DNA of 64,000 nt from Dactylosporangium sp040689395 (GTDB taxonomy: Bacteria > Actinomycetota > Actinomycetes > Mycobacteriales > Micromonosporaceae). This document shows positions 40,998-49,202 of the stretch, piece by piece (the stretch's first letter is position 1; every line of letters begins with the position of its first letter). The stretch lies in NCBI RefSeq assembly GCF_040689395.1, contig NZ_JBFAZX010000009.1:62001-126000 (forward strand), in the 5' to 3' direction. The notes below the pieces were generated by a model, which worked only from the letters and a program-made list of their open reading frames with translations, was not told the DNA's origin and did no database searches. The position numbers and the translations under genes were made by a program.

Positions 40998-41609
40998 ATG
41001 CCCACCAGCGTCAACCTTGCCGTGATCTACTACTCGGCCACGGGGACGATCGCCGAGATCGCCAAGGAGATGTCCGTCGCGGCGGAGAAGGCAGGGGCCG
41101 AAGTCCGGCTCCGCAAGGTCGCCGAGCTTGCGCCGCAGTCGGCCGTCGAACAGAACCCGGCCTGGGCCGCCAACGTGCGGGCCACTGTGGACATCTCGCT
41201 CGCCGAACCGGAGGACGTCCGCTGGGCCGACGCGGTGATCTTCGGTTCACCGACCCGGTTCGGCAACGTCTCGGCGCAGCTCAAACAGTTCATGGACACC
41301 CTTGGCCCGCTCTATGCGCAGGGCCTGCTCGCGGACAAGGTGTACAGCGGCTTCACCTCGACCGGCACCAATCACGGAGGCCACGAGTCGACGCTGATCG
41401 CCCTGTACAACTCGGTGCACCACTTCGGCGGTGTCATCGTCGCGCCGGGGTACACCGACCCGGCGAAGTTCGCCGACGGCAACCCCTACGGCACCTCGCA
41501 CACCGACGCCAACGGCACCCAGCCGGTACACGACGTGACCCGGGCGTCGGCGCGGGTGCAGGCCGAGCGGGTGGTGCGCTTCGCGCGCCGCATCAAGGCC
41601 GAATCATGA
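40998..41609 (+). CDS. wrbA: NAD(P)H:quinone oxidoreductase WrbA
   Basis: WrbA is an FMN flavodoxin-like quinone reductase that protects against quinone redox cycling. The 203-residue protein has VIYYSATGTIAEIAKEM (flavodoxin phosphate loop), WADAVIFGSPTRFGNVSAQL, the WrbA-specific FTSTGTNHGGHESTLIA and GGVIVAPGYTDPAKFADGNP. GGAG lies eight bases before ATG 40998. The gene is divergent from a marR gene, presumably its repressor, and overlaps the convergent methyltransferase gene by six bases. Confidence 0.95.
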   Translation: MPTSVNLAVIYYSATGTIAEIAKEMSVAAEKAGAEVRLRKVAELAPQSAVEQNPAWAANVRATVDISLAEPEDVRWADAVIFGSPTRFGNVSAQLKQFMDTLGPLYAQGLLADKVYSGFTSTGTNHGGHESTLIALYNSVHHFGGVIVAPGYTDPAKFADGNPYGTSHTDANGTQPVHDVTRASARVQAERVVRFARRIKAES

Positions 41610-42401
41610 CCGCTTGACGGCGACGATCCGGGGGCGCTGGTCGCGCCAGCCGGGCAGCCACTCGACGTCGCCGAAGCCGGCCCGGTCGATCGCCCGGCGG
41701 TACTGCCTGTTGGTGAACAGGGTCATGACGTGCTCCTCGGTCCAGTGCCGGATGCCGACGCCGGGTTCGCCGAGCATGTAGTGCATCGTCATGGTCGAGG
41801 TGGTGCCGGACTGGTGCGAGTAGCACATTCTCGTGACGTGCCGATGGCCGTCACCCGCGATGCCCGGGTGCACCGTGCCGGGAGTCCACTGCTGCGGGGT
41901 GTACCAGGGTTCGAGGAGCACCACGCCGCCCGGTTCGAGGTGTGCCGCCAGGCGTTCGAGGGTCTGGTTCAGCTCGTCGACCGACTGCGCGTAGCCGATG
42001 GCGGAGAACAGGCAGGTGACCGCGCTGAACGTGCGGCCGAGCCGGAAGTCGCGCATGTCACCGGCGTGCACCGTGATCCCGGGGAGTCGCCGGACGGCGG
42101 CCTGACGCATCGCGTCGGAGACCTCGAGTCCTTCGACGTGGGTGAACATCGTGCGCAGGTGGGACAGGTGCAGGCCGGTGCCGCAGGCCACGTCGAGCAG
42201 GCTGTCGGCGGTGGGATTGCGCCGGCGGATCAGCGCCGCGACCTCGTGGGCCTCCGTCCGGTAGTCCTTGCCGGCCGCGGTCACGTAGATGAGTTCGTAG
42301 GCGATGGCGGCGTCCTGCCCGGCGGGCGCCGTCACCACCTGCCGGGCGGCGTCGGCCAGGGCCCCGGCCGCGCGGCCGACCTTGAGGATTCTGGGTATCA
42401 A
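41604..42401 (-). CDS. Class I SAM-dependent methyltransferase (DesVI/TylM1-like)
   Basis: A 265-residue enzyme with the Rossmann motifs SLLDVACGTGLHLSHL (motif I), VEGLEVSDAMRQ, ITVHAGDMRDFRLG and FSAVTCLFSAIGY. The IYVTAAGKDYRTEAHEVAAL segment and GVVLLEPWYTPQQW resemble TDP-aminosugar N-methyltransferases such as DesVI. No sugar-biosynthesis cluster surrounds it, so its substrate is open. The start is unclear: TTG 42401 lacks a ribosome site, and a GTG near 42340 would shorten it by 20 residues. Confidence 0.85.
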   Translation of the reverse strand: MIPRILKVGRAAGALADAARQVVTAPAGQDAAIAYELIYVTAAGKDYRTEAHEVAALIRRRNPTADSLLDVACGTGLHLSHLRTMFTHVEGLEVSDAMRQAAVRRLPGITVHAGDMRDFRLGRTFSAVTCLFSAIGYAQSVDELNQTLERLAAHLEPGGVVLLEPWYTPQQWTPGTVHPGIAGDGHRHVTRMCYSHQSGTTSTMTMHYMLGEPGVGIRHWTEEHVMTLFTNRQYRRAIDRAGFGDVEWLPGWRDQRPRIVAVKRS

Positions 42402-42429
42402 TGCGGCGGCGCGGCTATCGGTCCATGGG

Positions 42430-42561
42430 GTGCACGCACGCAGGTCGTCGAGCAGCCCGGCCCGCGAAGCGATGGCCTCCGTGCTCCAGGACCCGGATAC
42501 GGGCGAGCTGAGCCAGGGCCTCGAAGGACTCGGCCTTCGCCTGACACAGCGGCTTGCTCAA
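42430..42561 (-). pseudogene. ArsR-type regulator remnant (N-terminal)
   Basis: A frame beginning SKPLCQAKAESFEALAQLAR then IRVLE matches the conserved start of actinobacterial ArsR repressors (AEFF-ALxHPxRIRVLELL) and then loses all similarity before the recognition helix. No start codon with a ribosome site is present except a TTG at 42561. It is a deletion remnant. Confidence 0.6.
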
Positions 42562-42612
42562 CGGACCACCCCTCACGGCCCGAAACCGTACCCCGAGCCC
42601 GCCGCGGTCCGA

Positions 42613-42696
42613 TCATTGGCCGCGGCGAAAGCCCTCCGCGATCGCGCGGAGCTTGTCGGGGTTGGCGACGTAGCGGATGGCGGCGATGCGACTCAG
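42613..42696 (-). pseudogene. SigJ-like ECF sigma factor C-terminal remnant
   Basis: The codons spell SRIAAIRYVANPDKLRAIAE then GFRRGQ and a stop, which matches the last strand-helix of ECF41/SigJ-type sigma factors with a SnoaL-like tail (IVAIRSVVNPDKLRHL). Nothing of the DNA-binding regions remains, and the PPOX gene ends within its 5' border, so a deletion joined the two. Confidence 0.6.
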
Positions 42697-43118
42697 CGTG
42701 CGGCCGGCGCCCAGGGGCCGACGCCGCCGATGTGCTCGACGGAGTACCGCACGATGTAGCCGGGCCCGCGCGGCGCCGGAAATTCGGTGTCCGGCGTGAC
42801 GTACACCTTCGCCAGGCGGTTGAGCAGGTCCCACGCCTCGTCGGTGGCCTCGACGACGGCGCGTGTGCGCAACGCGGCGTAGTCGTTCAAGAACTTGCCA
42901 GGCACCCGCGGGGCGTCGAAGGACAGCACCACGCGCGGGTCGCGTTGGATGTTGCGCAGCTTCTGGTAGTACCCGAGGTGGCCGCTGACGAGATCGTCGC
43001 CGTCCAGCCCGATCCAGACGACCGTGACGTGCGGGCTGCCGTCGGGGTTGACGGTGCTCACGTGGGCCATCGGACCGGACGCGACAAGGTCGCGCAGCGA
43101 TTCGGGCAGTGCGGTCAT
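42693..43118 (-). CDS. PPOX-class F420/flavin-dependent enzyme
   Basis: A 141-residue split-barrel protein: VASGPMAHVSTVNPDGSPHV, VWIGLDGDDLVSGHLGYYQK, LRNIQRDPRVVLSFDAP and LAKVYVTPDTEFPAPRG. The pattern fits the PPOX F420-dependent family common in actinobacteria (compare the one at 10098-10526). ATG 43118 has GGAGG ten bases upstream; the frame is open further but without a better start. Substrate unknown. Confidence 0.85.
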   Translation of the reverse strand: MTALPESLRDLVASGPMAHVSTVNPDGSPHVTVVWIGLDGDDLVSGHLGYYQKLRNIQRDPRVVLSFDAPRVPGKFLNDYAALRTRAVVEATDEAWDLLNRLAKVYVTPDTEFPAPRGPGYIVRYSVEHIGGVGPWAPAAR

Positions 43119-43396
43119 GGCTCGATCCTCCGTCACGCGCGGATCGTATCGGCGGTCCGGGTGAGCCGGGGCGGAATCGAGCACCCGCCCGGCGGGCTGA
43201 CGTTCGACGTGTCCGTCCGGCTGTGCGAGGACGACCCGCCACCCCTGCCGCGGTTCGGCGTCGCACCCGGCTGGGACTCGCGGTTCATGCCGCTCACGAG
43301 CCGGTGTCGGTCGACGGCGTGGACGCCGCCGGCTGGAGCGGGCATCACGCCCGATGGCGCGGCGACGTACGATCGGCGGATTGAAGGCTCGCCCAG

Positions 43397-44350
43397 TCAG
43401 CTCGGCAGTTGCCCCACCTGGTCCACGATCGCCGTCCGCAGGAGTGCCGTCGGACGCAGCATCAGCATGGAGACACGATCATCGTCGCTGTTGAGCTGGG
43501 TGCCTAAGAACCGATAGGTGCCGGGATCGAACAACAGCTCCTGGCGCAACTCATCCTGAGTGCGGGTGACGGCAACACCGCGCCGACCCGCCGCGTCAAC
43601 CCTGTCCTGGGCGATGGTGACACCGGGAAGTGCAGTTACTGCGGTGAACAGGGCCGCACGTGATTTCGGTGGCACATATCCTCTGCCGAGCAGCGTGACG
43701 ACCTGCCCGAAAACCTGTCCAGGGTCATCGCTGCCGGCCGAACGGCGCAAATAGGCCAGCATTGCCTCGGGACTCGTCGGCAGCTGGTCCCGGTAGCCGG
43801 GGTCGGGTGTGCATGGGCGGGTTCGGGTCCGATCGAGCGTTCCCCCCGGTCCCCACTGGGCCGCCCGGCCGTTGCGGCAACCTGGGAGCGTCATCTCATG
43901 CTGTCCATCGGGGTCGGCCTGCTCTTTCCAGATCAGGTTGTCGCGGCTGCCGTCGACCGACAGCCAGGAACGTGTGAGGCCGGCGACCGGGCCGCTGGTG
44001 GTCGGTGACCAACTCTTGGTCTCGACGAAAACGAACTGCTCGGGCCTGGCAGCCAGTCCCGGCTCCTGCCCTGCGACGGCGGCCGCGTGCCGTAACAGTT
44101 CCGTGGCTTCGGCGCTGGCCGCCGGACCTCGTTCACCGATACGCGATGTCTGCAGAACCAAGGTTGCGGCAACCATCACCGCGGCGCCGCCGGCCACCAG
44201 AGCGATCCGCCCGCCAGGGCTACGCAGCCACAAGGGCCGCCGGCTCGCGTTCGCCCGGTCGAACACACGGCCATGCAGCGAGGCTGGCAGCACAGGCTGC
44301 GACGGGCCAAGTCGTGCACCGAGATCATCAAGTGCCTTCTGCAGGTCCAC
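43397..44350 (-). CDS. CU044_5270 family membrane protein (sigma-factor partner)
   Basis: A 317-residue protein with one hydrophobic segment (GGRIALVAGGAAVMVAATLV, about residues 46-66) and an extracytoplasmic domain of 250 residues. Its motifs (LLRHAAAVAGQEPGLAARPE; QFVFVETKSW; LPTSPEAMLAYLRR; GRRGVAVTRT) match the CU044_5270 family, usually encoded right after an ECF sigma gene. The start is two bases after the sigma stop. It could act as an anti-sigma or sensor; the cytoplasmic N-terminus is only 45 residues, short for a classical anti-sigma domain. Confidence 0.85.
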   Translation of the reverse strand: MDLQKALDDLGARLGPSQPVLPASLHGRVFDRANASRRPLWLRSPGGRIALVAGGAAVMVAATLVLQTSRIGERGPAASAEATELLRHAAAVAGQEPGLAARPEQFVFVETKSWSPTTSGPVAGLTRSWLSVDGSRDNLIWKEQADPDGQHEMTLPGCRNGRAAQWGPGGTLDRTRTRPCTPDPGYRDQLPTSPEAMLAYLRRSAGSDDPGQVFGQVVTLLGRGYVPPKSRAALFTAVTALPGVTIAQDRVDAAGRRGVAVTRTQDELRQELLFDPGTYRFLGTQLNSDDDRVSMLMLRPTALLRTAIVDQVGQLPS

Positions 44351-44352
44351 GA

Positions 44353-44943
44353 CTACTCCTCACCGATTCGTAGCGGATTGTCACCCAATGTGGCCCTGAC
44401 CTGTCGCCGCGCCCGATGTAACCGGGACCGGACCGTTCCCGCTGGAATGTTCAGGGCGTCAGCAACCTCGTCGTAGCTCAGCCCGCCCCACGCGATCAGC
44501 AGCAGAACATCGCGGTCACCGGCCGACAGGCCACGCAGAGCAGCAGCGAGCGCCGCCCTGGCGGCCCGGGCTGTCACCTCGTCCGCCACGCGCTCCGCGT
44601 GGCCATCCTCGCCGGGCGGCTCGCCATGCCGGGCGATTGCGCGCAGCCGCGCACCTTCGGTGCGCCGATGCCGGGAGATCTCTTTCGTGAGGATGCCGAA
44701 CAGCCAGGGTCGAGCATCGGGGCGGCGCTGGTCGTACCGGGCGCGCTGACGGAAGGCCACGGCGAAGGTCTCAGCGACCACGTCATCGGCGACATCTGGC
44801 CCGATGCGCCGGTAGGCATAGCTGTACAACGCCAGGGCATGACGTTCGTACAGCACAGCGAACGCCTCCGCCGAGGTCAGCGAGGCCTCCACAGCCTGCC
44901 CGTCAGCGAGCCCACCCGCCGACCGCCAGCTCAGCACACCCAT
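44353..44943 (-). CDS. ECF RNA polymerase sigma factor (SigE-like)
   Basis: A 196-residue group 4 sigma factor. Region 2 reads FAVLYERHALALYSYAYRRI, then VADDVVAETFAVAFRQRARY and ARPWLFGILTKEISRHRR; region 4 reads LRGLSAGDRDVLLLIAWGGL and SYDEVADALNIPAGTVRSRL with HRARRQVRA. It is encoded directly before the CU044_5270 gene, the standard pair. Its promoter targets are not evident in the window. Confidence 0.95.
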   Translation of the reverse strand: MGVLSWRSAGGLADGQAVEASLTSAEAFAVLYERHALALYSYAYRRIGPDVADDVVAETFAVAFRQRARYDQRRPDARPWLFGILTKEISRHRRTEGARLRAIARHGEPPGEDGHAERVADEVTARAARAALAAALRGLSAGDRDVLLLIAWGGLSYDEVADALNIPAGTVRSRLHRARRQVRATLGDNPLRIGEE

Positions 44944-45121
44944 CCGTCAACCCGCCCCATCGCATCCGCCCCGACGCCGCAGGAACACCCCGCACCCATA
45001 CTCGCCACTTCCGGGTCAGCGAGTTCACACAGAAGGGCACCGGCGCCTGGCGGGGTCTGGTTTCAGGCGTTTCTTGCGTGGTACTTGCGTGCAGTCATTG
45101 CCGGACGTCGGGAGGATGGCC

Positions 45122-45529
45122 ATGTCGCAGACCCGGGAGCTCCTTGACACGTTCGCCGTGAGTTTTCGCCCGGAGGTGAGCAGCGAGCGGCTGGCGGCGG
45201 TGATCGACGCCCTGGCGGCGTGCGAGGAGGCCGTCACCACCTGCGCGGCCGCCATGGTCGCGGAGGAGGACGTCCGCGTGCTGCAGGACGCGATCGTGCG
45301 GGACTTGAACTGCGCCGACGTGGTGGCGGCGGGCCGGCGGCTGGTCAGCCGGGGCGCCGATGCCGTGCTGCTGAGCTCGATGCTGGAGGCGTGCGTGATG
45401 GCCTGCGAGCACAGCGCCGAGCTGTGCGGCAAGCACGCTCACCACCACGACCACTGCCGGATGTGTTCTCAGGCGACGCTGCGGTGCGCGGAGGCATGCC
45501 GGGAGGTCCTGCACCGGCTGCACGGTTGA
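45122..45529 (+). CDS. Cys/His-rich four-helix-bundle copper-binding protein (Csp-like)
   Basis: A 135-residue protein with cysteines lining predicted helices: CEEAVTTCAAAMV, DLNCADVV, CVMACEHSAELC and a terminal CRMCSQATLRCAEACREVL, plus a GKHAHHHDHC metal-binding loop. This matches the DUF326/Csp copper-storage family, in which cytoplasmic four-helix bundles bind many Cu(I) ions. ATG 45122 has GGGAGG eight bases upstream; ATG 45116 is too close to it. The next gene is a convergent NDH-2. Confidence 0.88.
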   Translation: MSQTRELLDTFAVSFRPEVSSERLAAVIDALAACEEAVTTCAAAMVAEEDVRVLQDAIVRDLNCADVVAAGRRLVSRGADAVLLSSMLEACVMACEHSAELCGKHAHHHDHCRMCSQATLRCAEACREVLHRLHG

Positions 45530-45556
45530 CCACGCCCACGACTTGAAACGCGCGCC

Positions 45557-46861
45557 TCACCCGGGGTGCCGGGCGAGCTCGGGTGCTTCGGTGTCGAGGG
45601 GCACGGCACGGCCACGGACGAGGTCGAGCTGGACGCCGGGGCGGGAGTCGAGCGCGGTGAACAGCCAGCCGGTGGCGGTGCGCAGCTTGTTCGCGGGCAG
45701 GGCGGCGAGGTGGTAGCCGCGGGTCACGACGCGGGCGAGCGGGCCGGACAGCGGCACGTGCAGCGGGTTGGCGGTGGCCTGCCAGCCGCCGAGGTCGACG
45801 ACGAAGCCGAGGTCGCGGTGGCGGTACCGCCGAGGCCGCCCGATCCCGTACGAGGCCGCGACGTTGTGCGCCACGAGCCGGCCCTGCCGCACGGCGTGCT
45901 GGGCGGTCATCGCCGTGTGCTGGCCAGGATGGTGCAGATCGGGCACGGCGGCCGCGTCACCGCAGGCGTAGACCTCGGGGTGCCCGGGCACGGTCAGGTA
46001 TGTGTCGACGCGGACCCGGCCCTTCTCGGTGGGCAGCCCGGCGTTTTCGACGATCGGGTCTGGCTGGACGCCGACGCACCACACGAGGGTCCGCGAGGGC
46101 ACGAAGCTGCCGTCGGTCAGGCGCACGCCCTCGGCGGTGGCCTCCCGCACGGAGGTGCCGAGACGGACCTCGGCGCCGCGGCCCCGCAGCACCCGCTCGG
46201 CGCCGGCGGCCATGCGCCTGGCCATGCCGGGCAGCACCTGGTCGGCGATGTCCAGCAGCAGCCACCGTGGCGGCGTGTCGCGCAGCCGTGGGTGGCGGGC
46301 GGCGATGTCGGCGGTGAGCAGCTGTCCCTGCGCGGTGACCTCGGTGCCGGTGTATCCGGCGCCGACGACCACGAACGTCATCCGGGCGGACCGTTCGGCC
46401 GGGTCGTCGGCGGCGTCGGCCAGTTCGATCTGGCGGATGAGGTGGTCGCGCAGGTACAGCGCCTCGGGGATGCCGCGGAAGCCGTGGGCGTGGTCGGCGA
46501 CGCCCGGGATCGGCAGGAGCTTGGTGACGCTGCCGGCGGCGAGGACCAGCCGGTCGTAGCCGAGGGTGCCGCGGTTGTCCTCCGGCCCGGTGTACGAGAC
46601 GGTCCGTGCCCGGGTGTCGATGGCGTCGACCTCGCCGAGCACCAGCCGCAGCCCGGGCAGGGTGTCCTGTAGCGGCACGCTGATCGCCCGCGGGTCGAGC
46701 GCGCCGCCGGCGACCTCGGGCAGCAGTGGCAGGTACAGGAAATAGTCGGTCGGGTTGACCACAACGACGTCGGCGTTGCCGCGGGCCTGGCGCAGCAGCG
46801 TGCGGGCCGCCTGATAGCCGGCGAACCCCGCCCCGACGATGACGATCCGCGGCCGGGCCAC
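45557..46861 (-). CDS. Type II NADH dehydrogenase (NDH-2)
   Basis: A 434-residue membrane-associated flavoprotein that passes electrons from NADH to quinone without proton pumping. It shows IVIVGAGFAGYQAARTLLRQ for FAD, YFLYLPLLPEVAGGALDPRA typical of NDH-2, TFVVVGAGYTGTEVTAQGQL for NADH, and YACGDAAAVPDL plus TAMTAQHAVRQGRLVAHNV near the C-terminus. It starts with GTG 46861, one base after the stop of a small upstream gene, so they form an operon. Confidence 0.93.
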   Translation of the reverse strand: MARPRIVIVGAGFAGYQAARTLLRQARGNADVVVVNPTDYFLYLPLLPEVAGGALDPRAISVPLQDTLPGLRLVLGEVDAIDTRARTVSYTGPEDNRGTLGYDRLVLAAGSVTKLLPIPGVADHAHGFRGIPEALYLRDHLIRQIELADAADDPAERSARMTFVVVGAGYTGTEVTAQGQLLTADIAARHPRLRDTPPRWLLLDIADQVLPGMARRMAAGAERVLRGRGAEVRLGTSVREATAEGVRLTDGSFVPSRTLVWCVGVQPDPIVENAGLPTEKGRVRVDTYLTVPGHPEVYACGDAAAVPDLHHPGQHTAMTAQHAVRQGRLVAHNVAASYGIGRPRRYRHRDLGFVVDLGGWQATANPLHVPLSGPLARVVTRGYHLAALPANKLRTATGWLFTALDSRPGVQLDLVRGRAVPLDTEAPELARHPG

Positions 46862-46862
46862 C

Positions 46863-47297
46863 TCAGCGGCCTTCGAGCGCGTTGACCAGCTCGACCTTGG
46901 TCATGGCGGAGCGGCCTCTGACGTTGCGGCGCTTCGCCTCGGCGTACAGCTCGTCGCGCGACCATTCGGCGCGCGGCTGGTTGCGCCGGGCCTTCGCCGG
47001 GGTCCGCGGCTTGTCGGAGGACCTCATCGTGGCCGTCGGTTTGCCCAGCTCCTGCCAGCGCCGCTCGGTCATGTCGACGCCGTACCGTTTCGCGGCGCGC
47101 TTGATCCGGCGGAACGCCTCCTCGCGCTCGGCGTCGGTGACGTCGCGGACCTGATCGAACCGGGTGATCGCGTTGCGGACGTGCGTCGCGTCGTTCAGCG
47201 GTTCCTTGCGCAGCCGGGGGAACGCGAACGCGCGGTCCGGCATGGCGTTGCGATCGGCGGCGTCCAGATCGTGCGTGCTCTGTCTGCGTGCAGCCAT
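46863..47297 (-). CDS. Small basic protein with DUF6582 and SAP/Rho-N-like tail
   Basis: A 144-residue basic protein. Its centre (RNAITRFDQVRDVTDAEREE, AFRRIKRAAKRYGVDMTERR W) fits the DUF6582 region seen in actinobacterial and phage-related proteins. The C-terminal WSRDELYAEAKRRNVRGRSA then MTKVELVNALEGR resembles a Rho N-terminal/SAP-like helix-extended-helix that binds nucleic acid. It is cotranscribed with NDH-2. Function unknown; nucleic-acid binding is inference from the tail and charge. Confidence 0.75.
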   Translation of the reverse strand: MAARRQSTHDLDAADRNAMPDRAFAFPRLRKEPLNDATHVRNAITRFDQVRDVTDAEREEAFRRIKRAAKRYGVDMTERRWQELGKPTATMRSSDKPRTPAKARRNQPRAEWSRDELYAEAKRRNVRGRSAMTKVELVNALEGR

Positions 47298-47356
47298 GCT
47301 TTCTCGTTACCCCGCACCAGGTGATCCATGCCTGGAGGACGTTGCTCGCCTCAGCT

Positions 47357-47387
47357 CAAGGGGCCGGCGGACACCCCCGGCCCCTTG
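47357..47387 (-). terminator. Hairpin terminator after the hemerythrin gene
   Basis: A perfect 11-bp stem CAAGGGGCCGG/CCGGCCCCTTG with a nine-base loop lies 13 bases beyond the hemerythrin stop. It is placed to end that minus-strand transcript. Confidence 0.7.
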
Positions 47388-47399
47388 CTGGCGGCACGC

Positions 47400-47900
47400 T
47401 CAGGCGCGGACGGCGTCGAGGGCCTTCTTGAGCGCGGCCGGCTCGATGGGCTTCGTCGGCGCCTTCGGGCGCAGTTCGAGCATCTTCGCGCCGAGATCCC
47501 GCAGCTGGTTGCGGCCGAGGCCCGCGCGGACCTTCGGGAACCAGCCGTTCTCCTCCTCCTGAATGTGGCGCGTGATGGTCTCGATGAGCACGGTGACCTT
47601 CGCGTCGAAGTGTTCGTCACCGGGGTCCATCGTGAACAGCTCCAGGCACAGCACGTCGGCGATGTGATGCTCCTCGTACGACTCGAGGATGTCCTCCTCA
47701 AGGGCGGGCAGTAGCCGGCGGACCTCCGGGTACATGACCTCGTTCTCGAGGTACGTGTGCAGGGTCAGCGCCTGCAGGATCTGTTCGACGCACTGCGCCT
47801 TGCGGGCCGGCGGGCCGTCCTGTGCCGCCTGGAACTCCTTGAACAGTCGCTTGATGGTCTTGTGGTCTTCCTTGAGCAGTACGATCGCGTCGGTGGACAT
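47400..47900 (-). CDS. Hemerythrin-like (HHE cation-binding) protein
   Basis: A 166-residue four-helix protein with the HHE di-iron pattern: AIVLLKEDHKTIKRLFKEFQ (H near residue 12), ALTLHTYLENEVMYPEV (HxxxE), YEEHHIADVLCLEL (H-E) and ETITRHIQEEENGWFPKV (HxxxE). Actinobacterial members handle oxygen, NO or peroxide. The ATG at 47900 follows GAGGAGAG. The downstream terminator makes it monocistronic. It fits the surrounding redox and stress genes. Confidence 0.93.
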   Translation of the reverse strand: MSTDAIVLLKEDHKTIKRLFKEFQAAQDGPPARKAQCVEQILQALTLHTYLENEVMYPEVRRLLPALEEDILESYEEHHIADVLCLELFTMDPGDEHFDAKVTVLIETITRHIQEEENGWFPKVRAGLGRNQLRDLGAKMLELRPKAPTKPIEPAALKKALDAVRA

Positions 47901-48065
47901 CGGCTCTCCTCGGTGGGTCGGGGTCGGACGGGTCCGGCCGGATGCTGCGGCGTCCGCGGTGACTGCCCGCCGCGGGCCGAGGTGATCGACGGTGCAGGCC
48001 CATACGTGGACGCGTACCCCTGCGACGGGCCGGGAAACGGGGGATGTCGGTATCGGTGACCACCG

Positions 48066-49113
48066 GTGGTTAGGTTCGTCGGTGGGCGGCGATGGGTTAC
48101 CCGCACCGGCGTGATCCAGTGCCGCGACACCCTGGCGCTCCCCGGCGATGCGCATGGGCCGTTGCTGCTGCGACAGGTCGAGGCGGTGGACGGCGAGGCC
48201 GTCCTCGACGTGAGCCTCGACCTCCGCGGCGGACTCGGTCTTCGGCGGTCGGTGACGCACCGGCGCCGAGACAGGTCGTGGACCGAACGCTGCGCCAATG
48301 CTGGACAGGTCGCCCGGGATGCCGCGCACGCGGTCGCGGTGCTGCGCGGGATGACCCATCCGGACGGCGGTACGGTCGCGGCGGCGACCGCGTCGGCCGA
48401 GCAGGGCCGCGACTACGGCCACCGGTACGTGTGTGGCTGCGGGACCCGTGCATCATCGGGCGAGCCGCCGCGACGGCCGGGGTGACCGGGCTGCTGGACG
48501 ATGCGGTGCGCTACGTCGCGGCGCGGCTGGGCGAGCACGGCCCGGCCACCGTGCCCGGCTCCACGGTGACGGGCGGGCCGATCCCGGACGAGCGGGGACT
48601 GCGATTCCTGCCCGGCTATCCGGGCGGCGCCGCCACGGTCGGCAATCACGTCAACCGGCAGTTCTAGCTCGACATGTTCGGCGACGCCCTGGGACTGTTC
48701 GCCGCGGCAGCCCGCGCCGGCGGCTCGACCCGCCCGCCTCGGCGGCGATGCGGATAGCCGCCGAGACCGTCTGCGAGCCCGACGCCGGCATCTGGGAGCT
48801 GGGCGCCGACCGCTGGACCAGTTCCCGGCTGACCGCCGCCGCCGCCGGAATGCGCGTCGCGGCCGCAGTGCGCCCGCGACGATGCGCGGGTCGACGCGGT
48901 GCTGCTGCTGAGGACGCCTACGTCTACCGGTACCGGCCCGGCTACGCGCAGGCTGCACCGCACGGGTGACGAGGTGGCCGCCGTCCGGGTGTCCGAGCGC
49001 AACCGGGCGGCGTGTGGTCTCACCGGGCTGTTCGCCGAGCTGCTCAACGCCGCAGTGCGCGGCACGCCCTTCGGCGACCACCCGGAGCGGCGCATCTCCC
49101 ACCGGCCGGCGTG
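48066..49113 (+). pseudogene. GH15 glycoside hydrolase (glucoamylase/trehalase-like) pseudogene
   Basis: Pieces of a GH15 enzyme occur in order but in different frames. An N-terminal domain piece (LLLRQVEAVDGEAVLDVSLD) ends at DYGHRYV. After a shift near 48427 the catalytic-domain WLRDPCIIGRAAATAGVTGL and LPGYPGGAATVGNHVNRQF follow, ending in an in-frame TAG at 48665 where family members read QLQLD. Past it are LDMFGDALGLFAAAARAG and EPDAGIWELGADRWTSSRLT in yet another frame. At least three frameshifts and one stop rule out a full enzyme. The extreme N-terminus is absent. Confidence 0.85.
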
Positions 49114-49202
49114 ACTTCGCGGCGCGGCCCGGGCTTGGACGTGGCACCAGTGGGTAGCGGCAGAACCAGGATTGCGGTCGGACCTGCCTTCTGGGAGCGG
49201 CC

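Noticed and set aside
41604..42401. A deoxysugar or antibiotic gene cluster around the DesVI-like methyltransferase
   Set aside because: No sugar dehydratase, aminotransferase or glycosyltransferase gene is present nearby.
43119..43396. A plus-strand gene in the gap between the PPOX and CU044_5270 genes
   Set aside because: The open frame (LTFDVSVRLCEDDPPPLP) has no start with a ribosome site, runs into the opposite gene and matches no family I recognise.
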